Both the position numbers and the translations under genes were made by a program. A stretch of DNA of 44,772 nt from Kofleriaceae bacterium (GTDB lineage: Bacteria; Myxococcota_A; Polyangia; Haliangiales; Haliangiaceae): contig JANXOP010000205.1 in the NCBI GenBank assembly GCA_025357755.1, positions 1 to 44,772 on the forward strand, read 5' to 3'. Within the stretch, counting starts at the first letter, position 1, and each line of letters opens with the position of its first letter. The notes beneath the pieces were generated by a model. That model had not been told where the DNA came from. It did not search any database and saw only the letters and a program-made list of their open reading frames with translations. This document shows, one piece after another, positions 20,466 through 31,404 of this stretch.

Positions 20466-20816
20466 ATCGATCCGCGGCACGAGCCCGGCACGGATCACCA
20501 GGTGGCTCGCGCGATCGATCGCGAAGCTCGGCGCGCCATGGCCGTGGACATCCACGCTGTAATGGCCGCCGCCTTCGCGCTGGAACTCGCGCGCTGCGAC
20601 CGCGCGCAGACACGGCAAAGGCTCGCCCGCGCAGCCGCGCATCGTCGCGGTGCCCTGCGCATCGACATCGAGCTCGGCGCCCGCCGCATCGATCTCGGCG
20701 ACCCGCGAGTGGTGATGGCTCGCCCATGTCCACAACCTCAACGCGACCAGTCCACCGAGTGCGATCGCCGAGATCCCCGTGTTCGTCACGCTTGATCGAG
20801 CCAGGGCGCGAACCAC
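20454..20816 (-). CDS. Small hypothetical protein with N-terminal membrane helix
   Basis: A 120-residue protein from a GTG at 20816 that I do not recognise. Residues about 12-30 (NTGISAIALGGLVALRLW) form a single membrane helix or uncleaved signal. The rest is a small domain with two cysteines in GCAGEPLPC that could pair in the periplasm, and a strand pattern GGGHYSVDVHGHGAPS. It lies downstream of the VOC gene on the same strand with a 61-base gap, and its end overlaps the convergent M24 gene by 12 bases. The call rests on its sensible composition and strand context. Confidence 0.6.
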   Translation of the reverse strand: MVRALARSSVTNTGISAIALGGLVALRLWTWASHHHSRVAEIDAAGAELDVDAQGTATMRGCAGEPLPCLRAVAAREFQREGGGHYSVDVHGHGAPSFAIDRASHLVIRAGLVPRIDLLD

Positions 20817-20877
20817 GGTCGCAAGAAATCGATGTCGTCAGGTCGCCCCGATCGGATCGATTCGCGCGAGCACTGCG

Positions 20878-21270
20878 TCAGCCGAGGAGATCCCAGCGGT
20901 TACCCAGCAGATCGACGAACACGACGACTCGCCCGTACGCCTCCTGGCGCGGCTCGCCAAGCACCATCACATTCGCCGCGCGCATCCGTGCGAGCTGCGC
21001 GTCGAAGTCGTCGACGCGCAAGAAGAACCCGACCCGCCCCCCGTGCTGGTTGCCGATCGCGGCGCGTTCGGCATCGCTGTCGGCGCGCGCGAGCAAGAGG
21101 CCGGTGTGCGCGTGTTTCGGGCGCACCACGACCCAGCGCTTCGCGGCGCCGGTGCGCGTCGAGACGGCCGCAATGTCTTCGATCAGCTCGAAGCCGAGGA
21201 CGTCGACGAAGAACGCGATCGCCGGATCGTACTCGGTGACAAGAAGGCTGACGAGCTCGATGCCTGCCAC
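20878..21270 (-). CDS. VOC-family (glyoxalase/bleomycin resistance) protein
   Basis: A 130-residue protein with the two beta-alpha-beta-beta-beta modules of the vicinal oxygen chelate fold. The first module shows IELVSLLVTEYDPAIAFFVD then VLGFELIEDIA. The second shows VGFFLRVDDFDAQLARMR and ends in FVDLLGNRWDLLG, the usual VDLxGNxWDL pattern. Members include glyoxalases, dioxygenases and resistance proteins, and the substrate cannot be deduced. It lies two bases downstream of the zinc peptidase gene on the same strand, so the two are probably co-transcribed. Confidence 0.88.
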   Translation of the reverse strand: MAGIELVSLLVTEYDPAIAFFVDVLGFELIEDIAAVSTRTGAAKRWVVVRPKHAHTGLLLARADSDAERAAIGNQHGGRVGFFLRVDDFDAQLARMRAANVMVLGEPRQEAYGRVVVFVDLLGNRWDLLG

Positions 21271-21272
21271 GG

Positions 21273-22106
21273 TTAGTTACTGAGGCAGGCCTTGTAGCCG
21301 CCGGCGAAGCCCTTCTTGAGGGAGGCGACGCGCTGAGCGGAGGTGCCGTGCGTGAAGGTCTCCGGGCGAACCGTGCCCGTCGCCTTCTTTTGCAGCGTGT
21401 CGTCACCGATCTGTGACGCGGCGTTGAGCGCCTCGTCCATGTCGCCCGGATCGACGATCTTGCGCTCGTTCGCGCTCTTGGCCCACGCGCCGGCGAAGCA
21501 GTCCGCCTGGAGCTCGATCGTCACCGAATCGGTGCCGCGATCGAACAGGCCAGTGAGCTTCTGGATGTGGTGACCGACCTCGTGCGCGATCACGTAGGCC
21601 TGCGCGAAATCGCCAGGCGCTCCGAGCTTGTCCTTGAGCTCGTCGTAGAACGACAGGTCGATGTAGACCTTCTGATCGACCTGGCAATAGAACGGACCGA
21701 CCGCGGTGGTCGCGGTGCCGCAACCCGATCGAATGCCGCGGCGAAACAGCACCATGCGGGCGTCGCGATAGCTCGGGACTTGAGCGCGCCAGGTCTTCTG
21801 GACGTCTTCGAACACGAAGCCGACGAACTTCGCGGCTTCCTGTTCCTCTGCCGAGGCTTGGACCGGCGCGTTTGCGGTCGAGCGGGCAGGGGCATGCGAG
21901 ACCGAATTCGAGCACTGGCCGCCGTACATCACCGCGCCGCCGATCACGAGGCCAACGAGGATGCCCCTCCAGCCGAACCGCGAGAGCAGCTGGATGAGCA
22001 GGAACAAGCCACCGCCACCGCCGCCGCCGAAGCCGCCAAGCCCGGCGCCGTTTTCGCTGCGGCGATCTTCGACTTCAGAGTTCGAATAGTTCCGATCCCA
22101 TTGCAT
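21273..22106 (-). CDS. YpfJ-type neutral zinc metallopeptidase
   Basis: A 277-residue membrane-anchored protein of the PF04228 family. The ATG at 22106 (MQWDRNYSNSEVEDRR) is the family-typical start; a longer frame upstream is non-homologous. A Gly-rich stretch at 23-33 precedes a membrane helix region (about 34-62, FLLIQLL then ILVGLVIGGAVMYGG). The catalytic HEVGH is at 175-179, with IELQADCFAGAWA (E199 the probable third ligand) after it, followed by the usual C-terminal THGTSAQR. The peptidase domain would face the periplasm. The biological substrate is not known for the family. Confidence 0.92.
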   Translation of the reverse strand: MQWDRNYSNSEVEDRRSENGAGLGGFGGGGGGGLFLLIQLLSRFGWRGILVGLVIGGAVMYGGQCSNSVSHAPARSTANAPVQASAEEQEAAKFVGFVFEDVQKTWRAQVPSYRDARMVLFRRGIRSGCGTATTAVGPFYCQVDQKVYIDLSFYDELKDKLGAPGDFAQAYVIAHEVGHHIQKLTGLFDRGTDSVTIELQADCFAGAWAKSANERKIVDPGDMDEALNAASQIGDDTLQKKATGTVRPETFTHGTSAQRVASLKKGFAGGYKACLSN

Positions 22107-22248
22107 GGTGAGGCCCTCCCAATGCAATAGCCGGACTCGTGGGGTTGCGCGAGTCGTTGCCACCCTAATCGCGTGCGCGGGCGCTACATCGCTCACCTGC
22201 GCTGCGCGCTCTCTCTACGACGCGCGGCAATCCGAGATCGTCCGCGTG

Positions 22249-22263
22249 CGTCACGACGTGACG
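22249..22263. promoter_or_regulatory. 15-bp palindrome in divergent promoter region
   Basis: CGTCACG-A-CGTGACG is a perfect inverted repeat around a central A, 60 bases upstream of the L,D-transpeptidase ATG at 22324. It lies within the 217-bp gap (22107-22323) shared with the divergent zinc peptidase. It could be a dimeric regulator's binding site. The rest of the gap shows no clear promoter boxes or RNA structure. Confidence 0.35.
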
Positions 22264-22323
22264 GCTGCATGTAGGTGCCGTTTGTTTTCGTGCCCTCGTC
22301 GGAAAAGCGGTCCAAAATTGAAG

Positions 22324-24273
22324 ATGATGAGAAAGCGAGCGTTGCTGTATGCGCTCTGCGTGGGAGGTGTCGCGGGGTGCGGTGGCGCGCACTCGCGCGG
22401 GGTGGCCGCGAGCGCGTCGAGCTCGGAGGCCAGCTCGCAACAGCTCCATTCGCAGATCACGGCCGAAGGCACGTGCGTCCACGTCGCGCTGTTCGAGAAC
22501 GGCGCGGCGCACGGCGAGATCTGTGCGAGCTCGGCGATCGCGAAGGGATTCACCATCGTGGATCTCACCGAGACCTGGACGCCCACGCTGCTCGCGCCGA
22601 CCGCCGACGGTCAGCTGCCGAGCTTTCACGAACGCTACCTCCAGCTGGCGAACGAGCGCGATCCGGACAACAAACCGCTGGGCCCCACGGGCCAGGCGAG
22701 CGAAGATGATGACGCGCTCGACGAGCTTTACGGCGTAGTGCCGGCCCTCGCGATCGTGCACTCGCGCCTCGCAGACGAGTCGCGGCACCAGTGTCACACC
22801 GCCATCGATCCGAAGCCGATCCTCGCGCTCGACCGGACGCTGTCGCAAGACAACAAGAACGAGGTCGCGATCGCAGAGCAAGCGCGTGCGGTGCTCGCGG
22901 CGCAGCTCGACAAAGAAGGCGCACGCCGCAAGCTGGGTGACACGAGCGCGCTCGCGTCGGATCCCGCGTGGAAGGACAGGTACGCGCGCTGGCAGAAATA
23001 CGACGCGCAACACACCGCGCTCGTCGCCGCGGAGCAGCACCTGCGCTGTGAAGGCTGGCTGATCGATAAAGATACCGATGGCTCGTTCACCTGGCGGACC
23101 GGCAACGCGATCGAGAACTTCCAGCGCCGGAACTTCCTGTTGCCGACGGAGCGCCTCGATCCCGAGACCCGTGAAGCGCTGCAGGTCCCGAGCAAGGAGC
23201 TCGATTTCCGGTTGGCGCTGCGGATCCTTCGCGAGCGCGTCGTCGATGCGACGGGCATCGTCGAGGACGGCACCGCGAGCACGGGCCCGCAACCGATCCT
23301 CGGACGCATGCTCGATCCCGAGGCCATGCGCAGCGCGCGTGGCCACGAACAGCCGATGCCGAATGGCGCGCCGGATCTCGTCGGGCCGGCGACCGAGGCC
23401 GCGGCCAAGGCGCTCGGCTGGACAGGTCCGGACGAGGTTCGAACGTTCCTCGAGACTCACCCGACGGGCATGCGCGTCGCCGTCGCGTTGCCTGCCGTGC
23501 CCGCGTACTACGCGGCGCACATGGAGCTCTCGGCCGAGATCGATCGTGGAGATGTCTATTATGACGAACAACCCCCACCGTTTCGCCGCATCGTCGCGCA
23601 CCGCCCGAACCTCGTGCTCTATGTCGACGATCATGGGACCCGGCGCGCGCTCGTGCGCTGGCCCACGACGATCGGTGGCTGGGCAGATCAGCGCATGTCG
23701 GATGGCTCGCTCGTCCAGCGCTGGAAAGAGTCCGATGTCGGGCCGCGCGTGTGGCGCGACATCTTTGCGGGCCCGACCTGGCTCGCTCCCAAATCGACGC
23801 CCGATCGCGAGCTCGTGAAGAACCTCTGGAACGGGCACTGGGCGCTCAAGAGCGAGGAGTTCGGCCCGGGCCCTCACGCCGCGTACGGCATGGTGCTGAT
23901 CGAGCATCTACAGGTGGTCAAGCAGAAGGACGGCACCGAGCGGCTCGATGACAACGGCATCGGCACCCACGGCTCGGCGAGCGTGACCTCGATCGTCAAC
24001 GGCTCGAGCCACGGTTGCCATCGCCTCTACAACCAGCTCGCGGTCCGGCTCGGCGACTTCCTGCTGCGCCATCGGACGCACCTCGTCAAAGGCGAGCAGC
24101 CCGAGCAGTACCGGCGGTTCGTGCGCCACAACGGCGAGCTCTTCAAGGCGAAGATCGACACCCGTGGCTTCGCGTACGAGCTCACGCCCCCGGTGCCGGT
24201 CAACGTGACGAAGGGCAACATCCTCTCGCCACGCAAAGTGCCGCCGCGCGCCTCCGCTCCCGCGCGGCCGTAG
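22324..24273 (+). CDS. Lipoprotein L,D-transpeptidase (YkuD domain)
   Basis: A 649-residue protein starting at the ATG at 22324, just before a signal peptide with GVAGC (Cys19), so it is a predicted lipoprotein. A PG_binding_1-like segment is visible in the middle (TWRTGNAIENFQRRNFLLP). The C-terminal catalytic domain starts near VLYVDDHGTRRALVRWPT and has the YkuD signature: H549 in GTHGS and SHGCHR with the nucleophile C565. L,D-transpeptidases form 3-3 peptidoglycan cross-links or attach proteins to peptidoglycan. At twice the usual length, with about 300 residues before the catalytic part, it resembles the YcbB type. It precedes a small secreted protein by 13 bases. Confidence 0.88.
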   Translation: MMRKRALLYALCVGGVAGCGGAHSRGVAASASSSEASSQQLHSQITAEGTCVHVALFENGAAHGEICASSAIAKGFTIVDLTETWTPTLLAPTADGQLPSFHERYLQLANERDPDNKPLGPTGQASEDDDALDELYGVVPALAIVHSRLADESRHQCHTAIDPKPILALDRTLSQDNKNEVAIAEQARAVLAAQLDKEGARRKLGDTSALASDPAWKDRYARWQKYDAQHTALVAAEQHLRCEGWLIDKDTDGSFTWRTGNAIENFQRRNFLLPTERLDPETREALQVPSKELDFRLALRILRERVVDATGIVEDGTASTGPQPILGRMLDPEAMRSARGHEQPMPNGAPDLVGPATEAAAKALGWTGPDEVRTFLETHPTGMRVAVALPAVPAYYAAHMELSAEIDRGDVYYDEQPPPFRRIVAHRPNLVLYVDDHGTRRALVRWPTTIGGWADQRMSDGSLVQRWKESDVGPRVWRDIFAGPTWLAPKSTPDRELVKNLWNGHWALKSEEFGPGPHAAYGMVLIEHLQVVKQKDGTERLDDNGIGTHGSASVTSIVNGSSHGCHRLYNQLAVRLGDFLLRHRTHLVKGEQPEQYRRFVRHNGELFKAKIDTRGFAYELTPPVPVNVTKGNILSPRKVPPRASAPARP

Positions 24274-24286
24274 CTAGACTGCGCGT

Positions 24287-24766
24287 ATGCGCGTGCTCTC
24301 GATCCTCTGTCTGCTCTTCGGCTTCGCCGAGGCAAAGAAGCCGCCACCGCCGAGCAAGGTGGAGAGCGCCGCGCAGAAGATCGTAGAGCAGTGGATCACC
24401 GCGATGCACTTCGGCGGAGGAACGCAGGCCGCCACATCGCTCACGCAGACCCCGTTCTTCTCGATCGCCGCGACCGACGAGGCGACGCCGTGCGCCGAGA
24501 CCACCGCGAAGACGGCGACCGCGCTCCGCACCGCGCTCGCATGTCTCCACGATCACATCGCACCGAGGGGCACGCCGAAGGTCTGGCACCGCACGCTCGG
24601 TGGTCCGCTCGCCGCGCAGATGAAGAACATCGCGGCGCTCGCGAAGGGCTCGCTCATCTTCGAGCTCGACGAAGGCTGCGATGGCACGTCCAACCAGACG
24701 CTCGTCGTCGTGAAGGGCAAGCAGGTCAGCGCGGTGCTCGCTCAGACCGCGGCATGCAGCGAGTGA
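24287..24766 (+). CDS. Small secreted protein of unknown function
   Basis: A 159-residue protein with a Sec signal peptide (LSILCLLFGFAEA, likely cleaved before KKPPPP). The mature part has a helical segment (VESAAQKIVEQWITAMHF) and four cysteines at CAE, CLH, GCDG and AACSE that could form two disulfides. This layout resembles small NTF2/cystatin-like periplasmic proteins, but I do not recognise a family. It follows the L,D-transpeptidase gene by 13 bases and probably shares its transcript. Its last 25 bases overlap the end of the convergent lipase gene. Confidence 0.72.
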   Translation: MRVLSILCLLFGFAEAKKPPPPSKVESAAQKIVEQWITAMHFGGGTQAATSLTQTPFFSIAATDEATPCAETTAKTATALRTALACLHDHIAPRGTPKVWHRTLGGPLAAQMKNIAALAKGSLIFELDEGCDGTSNQTLVVVKGKQVSAVLAQTAACSE

Positions 24767-25701
24767 GGCGCGTCGCCGAGGCGCGCGACGATGAACGCGT
24801 AGAGGCCGAGCGCATCGAACGTGTTGCGCGGCGCTAATCGCCAGCCGATCTGCGCGAAGTGATCCGCTTCGATCTCCGCGAGCGTCTCGCCCCAGTACTG
24901 GCTCGCCATCGGGACGATTCCGTCGTTCGCACCGGCGACCTTGCGCAGGTAGGCGTGGCTCGGTTGGAGCGCGAGCGGAATCTGGGTCGCGTCGTCGCGA
25001 ATCCCCCCGACCACGCACGCGTAGCGCACGCCTGCGACGTCGAGCGTCTCGCGATTGAAGCGCTCGAGCGCCGAGGTCGTCAGCCAATCGATCGCGGTCA
25101 TCGGCACACCCAGCGCCGCGATCGCCTTGCGCGCGATCGCGAGCGGGCCTTCGCTCGCGAGATCCGCGATCGGGGTGCCACGGTGCGGCGTGCCGACGGT
25201 GACCAGCGAACGCACGCGCGACGCGAGGCCGAGATGCGCGAGCGCGTAGCGTGCATCGAGCCCACCCATCGAGTGCGCGATCAGATCGACCTGCTCGTGC
25301 CCGAGCGCGGCGATCGCATCGCACAACTCGCGCGCCCGCTCTGGCACCGAGAGCGCACGCGGTAACTTCACGGCGTGGGCGTGGCACCCGAGCGTCTCGA
25401 GGTGCTTCGCGATGCCGCGAAAGTAATCGAGCTTCGCTCCAGCGATGCCCATCCGATCGAAGCCGAACAGGCCGTGGACCAGGATCACCGGGAGCGGCGC
25501 GAGGTGCTCTGGCCGCGCCAGCGAGTGCACGACGACCGGATGAACCCCTTCGATCACCGGAGCCTGCGCCTGGACCGGTGGCACGACGGCGGGTCGCCAC
25601 CGCGTGAGCACGACCGCGGCAACCAGGACGATCACCACGGCAACGAGGCCGACCCAAATCACCTCTCCAAGGTGGGCTACTCGCGGCCTTTGGTGCGTCA
25701 T
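24742..25701 (-). CDS. Triacylglycerol lipase-like alpha/beta hydrolase
   Basis: A 319-residue protein with one N-terminal membrane helix (about 14-33), so it is anchored or secreted. The alpha/beta hydrolase core shows the oxyanion motif VHGLFGFD (75-82), the nucleophile elbow AHSMGG with S144, GTPHRGTPIAD after it, ANDGIVP for the acid and ADHFAQIG for the catalytic histidine. The order and the GTPHRG motif fit bacterial true lipases of family I. The natural substrate, a secreted triglyceride or a membrane lipid, is not evident from context. Its 3' end overlaps the convergent small secreted protein gene by 25 bases. Confidence 0.88.
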   Translation of the reverse strand: MTHQRPRVAHLGEVIWVGLVAVVIVLVAAVVLTRWRPAVVPPVQAQAPVIEGVHPVVVHSLARPEHLAPLPVILVHGLFGFDRMGIAGAKLDYFRGIAKHLETLGCHAHAVKLPRALSVPERARELCDAIAALGHEQVDLIAHSMGGLDARYALAHLGLASRVRSLVTVGTPHRGTPIADLASEGPLAIARKAIAALGVPMTAIDWLTTSALERFNRETLDVAGVRYACVVGGIRDDATQIPLALQPSHAYLRKVAGANDGIVPMASQYWGETLAEIEADHFAQIGWRLAPRNTFDALGLYAFIVARLGDAPHSLHAAV

Positions 25702-25849
25702 CCAGCCGCACCTGGCATGTGGTGAATTGTCGCGTCGCTACGTTGCAGTCATGAAAAGACGTTATGCCGCAGGCCAGAGACCGACGAGACGTGCGATTCA
25801 CGCATCACAATGCTCGTGATCCCGACGATCTGCGAGCGCTTCACGGGCA

Positions 25850-25869
25850 GCCGTTCACTTGCGAACGGC
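25850..25869. promoter_or_regulatory. Inverted repeat upstream of actA
   Basis: GCCGTTC-ACTTGC-GAACGGC is a perfect 7-bp inverted repeat 58 bases before the actA start. It is the only clear structure in the 226-base gap (25702-25927) between the divergent lipase and the respiratory operon. It could be an operator or a leader hairpin. No T tract follows, so a terminator is unlikely. No convincing -35/-10 pair was found in this gap. Confidence 0.35.
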
Positions 25870-25927
25870 CACCAACCATGATGAAAAAGCCCCGCATGTT
25901 TTCGCGTAGCTGAGCGAGCTCCTACCT

Positions 25928-26590
25928 ATGGCGAGATTCGAATTTCCCGAATGGACCGAGACGCTAAAGAAGTGGATCAACTTGTTGGTCCTCGGCGGTC
26001 CGGTTTACCTCATCGTATTGATCGCTTACGGCGTGACGCCTGAAGCGATCCGCATCGGCTATCAACCTGATCAACCGGTCCCGTACAGCCATGCGCTGCA
26101 CGCCGGCGAGCTCGGAATGGATTGTCGGTACTGCCACACCACGGTCGAACGCGCCGCGTACGCCGCGGTCCCCCCAGCAACGACCTGCATGAACTGCCAT
26201 TCGCAGGTCAAGAAGGACTCCGAGCTGCTCGCCCCGATCCGCGCCGCCTTCGCGCAGAACGAGCCGGTGCGGTGGACGAAGGTCCACGATCTCCCGGACT
26301 ACGTCTACTTCAACCACCAGGCGCACGTGAACGCGGCGGTTGGCTGCGAGACGTGCCACGGCCGCATCGATCAGATGGTCAAGGTCTATCAGGCCAAGGC
26401 CCTCACGATGGAGTGGTGTATCAACTGCCACCGCAACCCGACGCCGTACCTCCGCGAGCCGGAGAACGTCACGAAGATGGGCTACGACGATCCGTCGTCG
26501 TCGCCGCATCGCACGGAGGGCGAGGGCGAACGCGTCCAGAAGAAGAATGGCGTGAAGCCTAACGTCAACTGCTCGACCTGCCACCGGTAG
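25928..26590 (+). CDS. actA: Alternative complex III pentaheme cytochrome c subunit ActA
   Basis: A 220-residue membrane-anchored cytochrome and first gene of the ACIII operon. One N-terminal membrane helix (about 18-36, NLLVLGGPVYLIVLIAYG) is followed by a periplasmic domain with five CXXCH haem-attachment sites at 66-70, 87-91, 140-144, 164-168 and 215-219. The last site lies at the very C-terminus (CSTCHR), as in other ActA proteins. ACIII oxidises menaquinol and reduces periplasmic cytochrome c or a bound oxidase; ActA relays electrons from ActB. No strong ribosome binding site is seen before the ATG. It is followed by actB after 20 bases. Confidence 0.95.
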   Translation: MARFEFPEWTETLKKWINLLVLGGPVYLIVLIAYGVTPEAIRIGYQPDQPVPYSHALHAGELGMDCRYCHTTVERAAYAAVPPATTCMNCHSQVKKDSELLAPIRAAFAQNEPVRWTKVHDLPDYVYFNHQAHVNAAVGCETCHGRIDQMVKVYQAKALTMEWCINCHRNPTPYLREPENVTKMGYDDPSSSPHRTEGEGERVQKKNGVKPNVNCSTCHR

Positions 26591-26610
26591 AGAAGAAAGC
26601 CGAGCCGACG

Positions 26611-29600
26611 ATGTCCGCTAAAGAACCCAACGAGACCCACGGTCACGACGACCACGGTCACGATCACGACAACCACACCCACGAGACCCACACCCACGAG
26701 ACCGACACCCACGTCGAGACCGATGCCGAGATCACCCCGGTGATTCCGCCGCAGGAGTTCGGCTACTGGAAGTCGATGCGCGAGCTCGCCGGTAAGGCCG
26801 ACTGGCAACAGCAGGGCCTGACGCGCAAAGAGTTCGCGCCTGGCGCCGACCAGGCACCGCTGCTCGACCCGATGTCGCGCCGCAACTTCTTCCATCTGAT
26901 GGGGAGCTCGATGGGGCTCGCCGGCATCGGCGCGGTCGCCGCGGGCTACCAGCGCTACGAGAAGGAAGAGATCGTTCCGCTCGCGAAGCGCCCCGAAGAT
27001 CAGATCCCGGGCACGACGCTGCAATACGCGACCGCGGTCGAGATCGGTGGCGCGACGCACGCGCTGCTCGCGACCTCGTTCGAAGGTCGCCCGATCCGTC
27101 TCGACGGCAACCCGGACCATCCGTGGGCCTCGGGCGGCATCCTCGATCCGAAGAAGAAGCACGCCGGCGCTCACACGTTCGCGCAAGCCTCGATCCTTCA
27201 CCTCTACGATCCGGATCGCTCGACCTCGCCGCTGCAAGGTGGCAAGGGCAGCTCGGTCGATAGCTTCAAGATCGCGCTCGGCGACATCGTCAAGCAGATC
27301 GACGCCGGCGGCGCCCGCATCCTCGCGGAGGCTTCGTCGTCGCCCACCCTCGCCGCGCTGCGTGACAAGCTCACCGCGAAGGGCGTGAAGTGGCACGAGT
27401 ACGAGCCGATCTCGTGGGACAACGAGCGCGCCGGTACCCGCCTCGCTTTCGGGCGCTCGGTGCGCCCGGTCGCGAAGCTCGATCAGGCCGAGACGATCGT
27501 CACGATCGATTGCGACCTGTTCGTGGAGCATCCGGCGTCGATGCGCTACTCGCGTGACTTCGCGCGGAGCCGTAGCCGCGACGGAGGTTCGTTGCCCGCG
27601 GGCACGATGAACCGGCTGTACTCGATCGAGAGCGTGTTCTCGAACACCGGCGCGCTCGCCGATCATCGCCTCCCGATCCGCTCGGAGCTCTGCCTCCCGT
27701 TCGTCATGGCGCTCGACGCCGCGATCAGCGGTGGTGTGGCGCCGTCCGCGGAATTCTTGAAGGAAGCGACCGTCGCTCCGTTCATCGAAGCGCTCGTCGA
27801 AGAGCTCAAGGCGAATACCGGCAAGGCCGTCCTCATCGCCGGTCGTCGCCAGCCGCCCGTCGTCCACGCCTTGGTCGCGAAGATCAACGCGGCGATCGGC
27901 GCGGTCGGTAAGACCCTCGAGTACCTCAAGGATCCCTGGGAGGATCGCCCGACCCACCTCGAAGCGATCAAAGAGCTGACGCGCGACATGAACGCGGGCC
28001 AGGTCAAGACGCTGATCATCCTCGGCGGTAACCCCGTCTACGATGCGCCCGTCGATCTCGACTTTGCCGGTGGCCTCGCGAAGGTCGCCACGTCGATCCA
28101 CTTGTCGGAGTACGCCGACGAGACCTCGCTCAAGACCTCCTGGCACGTGCCGAAGGCGCACTTCCTCGAGGCGTGGAACGACTCGCGCACGTGGGATGGC
28201 ACGATCACGGTCTCGCAGCCGTTGATCGCGCCGCTCTACGGCGGTCTGTCTTCGATGGAGCTGTGCTCGCTCCTCCTCGGCAACGAGCTCGGCGGCGATG
28301 TCCTCGTCTCGACGCCGACCGATGATCACTCGGTCAAGAAGTTCGGCTGGAAGAAGTTCGTCCACGACGGCTTCGTTCCGAACAGCCAGCTCGAAGTTGC
28401 CAATGACCTCTCGCTCCAGCCGATCACGGCGACGGCGACCGGAACGCAGCTCAAGGGCACCGCGTCGCTCGCGAAGAACGAGCTCGAGGTGACCTTCCAC
28501 ATGTCGAGCTTCACGTACGACGGTCGCTACGCGAACAACGCGTGGCTGTGGGAGACCCCGGACTACCTGACGAAGGTGACCTGGGATAACTACGCACTGA
28601 TCGCGCCGCAGACCGCGACGCAGCTCGGCATCGAGAACGGTTCGATGATCTCGGTGAAGCTCGGCGGAAAGTCCGTCGAGCTGGCCGCTTACACGATGCC
28701 CGGTCAAGCGCGCGGCTCGATCGGGCTCGTGCTCGGTGGCGGTCGCACGGAAGCGGGTCACGTCTCGACCCACCCGCACAACGTCGACTCCGGCGTCCCG
28801 AACAAGCGCGTCGTCGGTTGGGATACCTACAAGGTCCGCACCTCGGCCGCGTTCGACTTCGCGAGCGGTGGCAGCATCGAGCTCACCGGTCACACCTACG
28901 AGCTCGCCGAGGTCCAGGATCACTGGAGCTACAACCCCGGCCAAGCCAAGATGATGGGCTACGACGATGGCTTCGATAAGGAGATCGTCCGTCGCGTCTC
29001 GACGAGCGAGCATCCGCTGATTCGCGAAGTCACCGCTGCCAAGCTCGCCGCTGATCCCAAGTGGTCGGCGGAAGAGAACGGCGAGTTCTGGGACGACTCG
29101 GTCACCGCCGCCGGTCAAACGGCCGACAACAAGACCCCGGCGCGCCACCTCTCGCTCTTCCAGGAGCACGAGTACGCGAACCACAAGTGGGGCATGGCGA
29201 TCGACCTGTCGACCTGCACCGGCTGCAACGCCTGCATGGTCGCGTGTCAGGCCGAGAACAACATCCCGGTCGTCGGTCGCATCGAGGTGATCAACAACCG
29301 CGAGATGGGCTGGATCCGGATCGACCGCTACTTCACGGGCTCGCCCGAGAATCCGCATGTTGTCAGCCAGCCGGTCGCGTGTCAGCAGTGCGAGAACGCG
29401 CCGTGCGAGCAGGTCTGTCCGGTCGGTGCGACCCAGCACTCGGATGAAGGCCTCAACGACATGGCCTACAACCGCTGCATCGGCACGCGGTACTGCGCGA
29501 ACAACTGCCCCTACAAGGTGCGGCGGTTCAACTTCCTCGACTGGAACAAGGAGTTCCGCGAGGCCCGCGAGAAGGTTCGTCGCCTGCTCTTCAACCCGGA

Positions 29601-29996
29601 TGTCACCGTGCGCATGCGCGGCGTGATGGAGAAGTGCACGTACTGCGTGCAGCGGATCCAGAACGGCAAGATCCGCGCGAAGGCACAGATTCGCTCCGGT
29701 CAGCGCGACGCCAAGATCGCCGATCCGATTCCGGACGGCGAGATCGAGACGGCGTGTCAGGTCGCGTGTCCGACCGAGGCGATCGCGTTCGGCGATCTCA
29801 AGGATCCGACCTCGCGTGTCGCGAAGCTGCACGAGAAGAATGGCGCCGTCGGCGACGCTCGCAGCTACGCGCTCCTGCCCGAGACCTACACCAAGCCGCG
29901 TACGCGCTACCTCGCGCGCGTTCGCAACCCGAACCCGAAGCTCGAGAAACCCGAGCGCGCCAAGCCAGAGAATGCCGCACCCGCCGGAGGTGAGCG

Positions 29997-30000
<4 letters not shown>
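26611..30000 (+). CDS. actB: Alternative complex III iron-sulfur subunit ActB (molybdopterin oxidoreductase-like fusion)
   Basis: An 1129-residue protein with the usual ActB fusion. Residues about 120-800 resemble a molybdopterin oxidoreductase without a visible cofactor-ligand motif, and about 840-1090 are a ferredoxin-like domain. The latter has four clusters of cysteines: C869-C872-C875-C879 ([11 protein letters not shown]), [29 protein letters not shown], and CTYC with a later CQVACPTEA. ActB normally holds three [4Fe-4S] and one [3Fe-4S]. A Tat-like motif [11 protein letters not shown] lies at 88-98, unusually far in, because about 85 residues precede it; the first 34 contain ten histidines. 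The stop overlaps the actC start as ATGA. Confidence 0.95.
26674..26721 (+). repeat. In-frame 15-bp tandem repeat in actB
   Basis: CACACCCACGAGACC occurs twice in perfect tandem (26674-26688 and 26689-26703), followed by a degenerate third unit ending at 26721. It encodes the Thr/His/Glu-rich part of the ActB N-terminus. The perfect DNA copy suggests recent slippage expansion of a metal-binding-like tract. Confidence 0.8.
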
Positions 30001-31403
<1,403 letters not shown>

Positions 31404-31404
31404 G

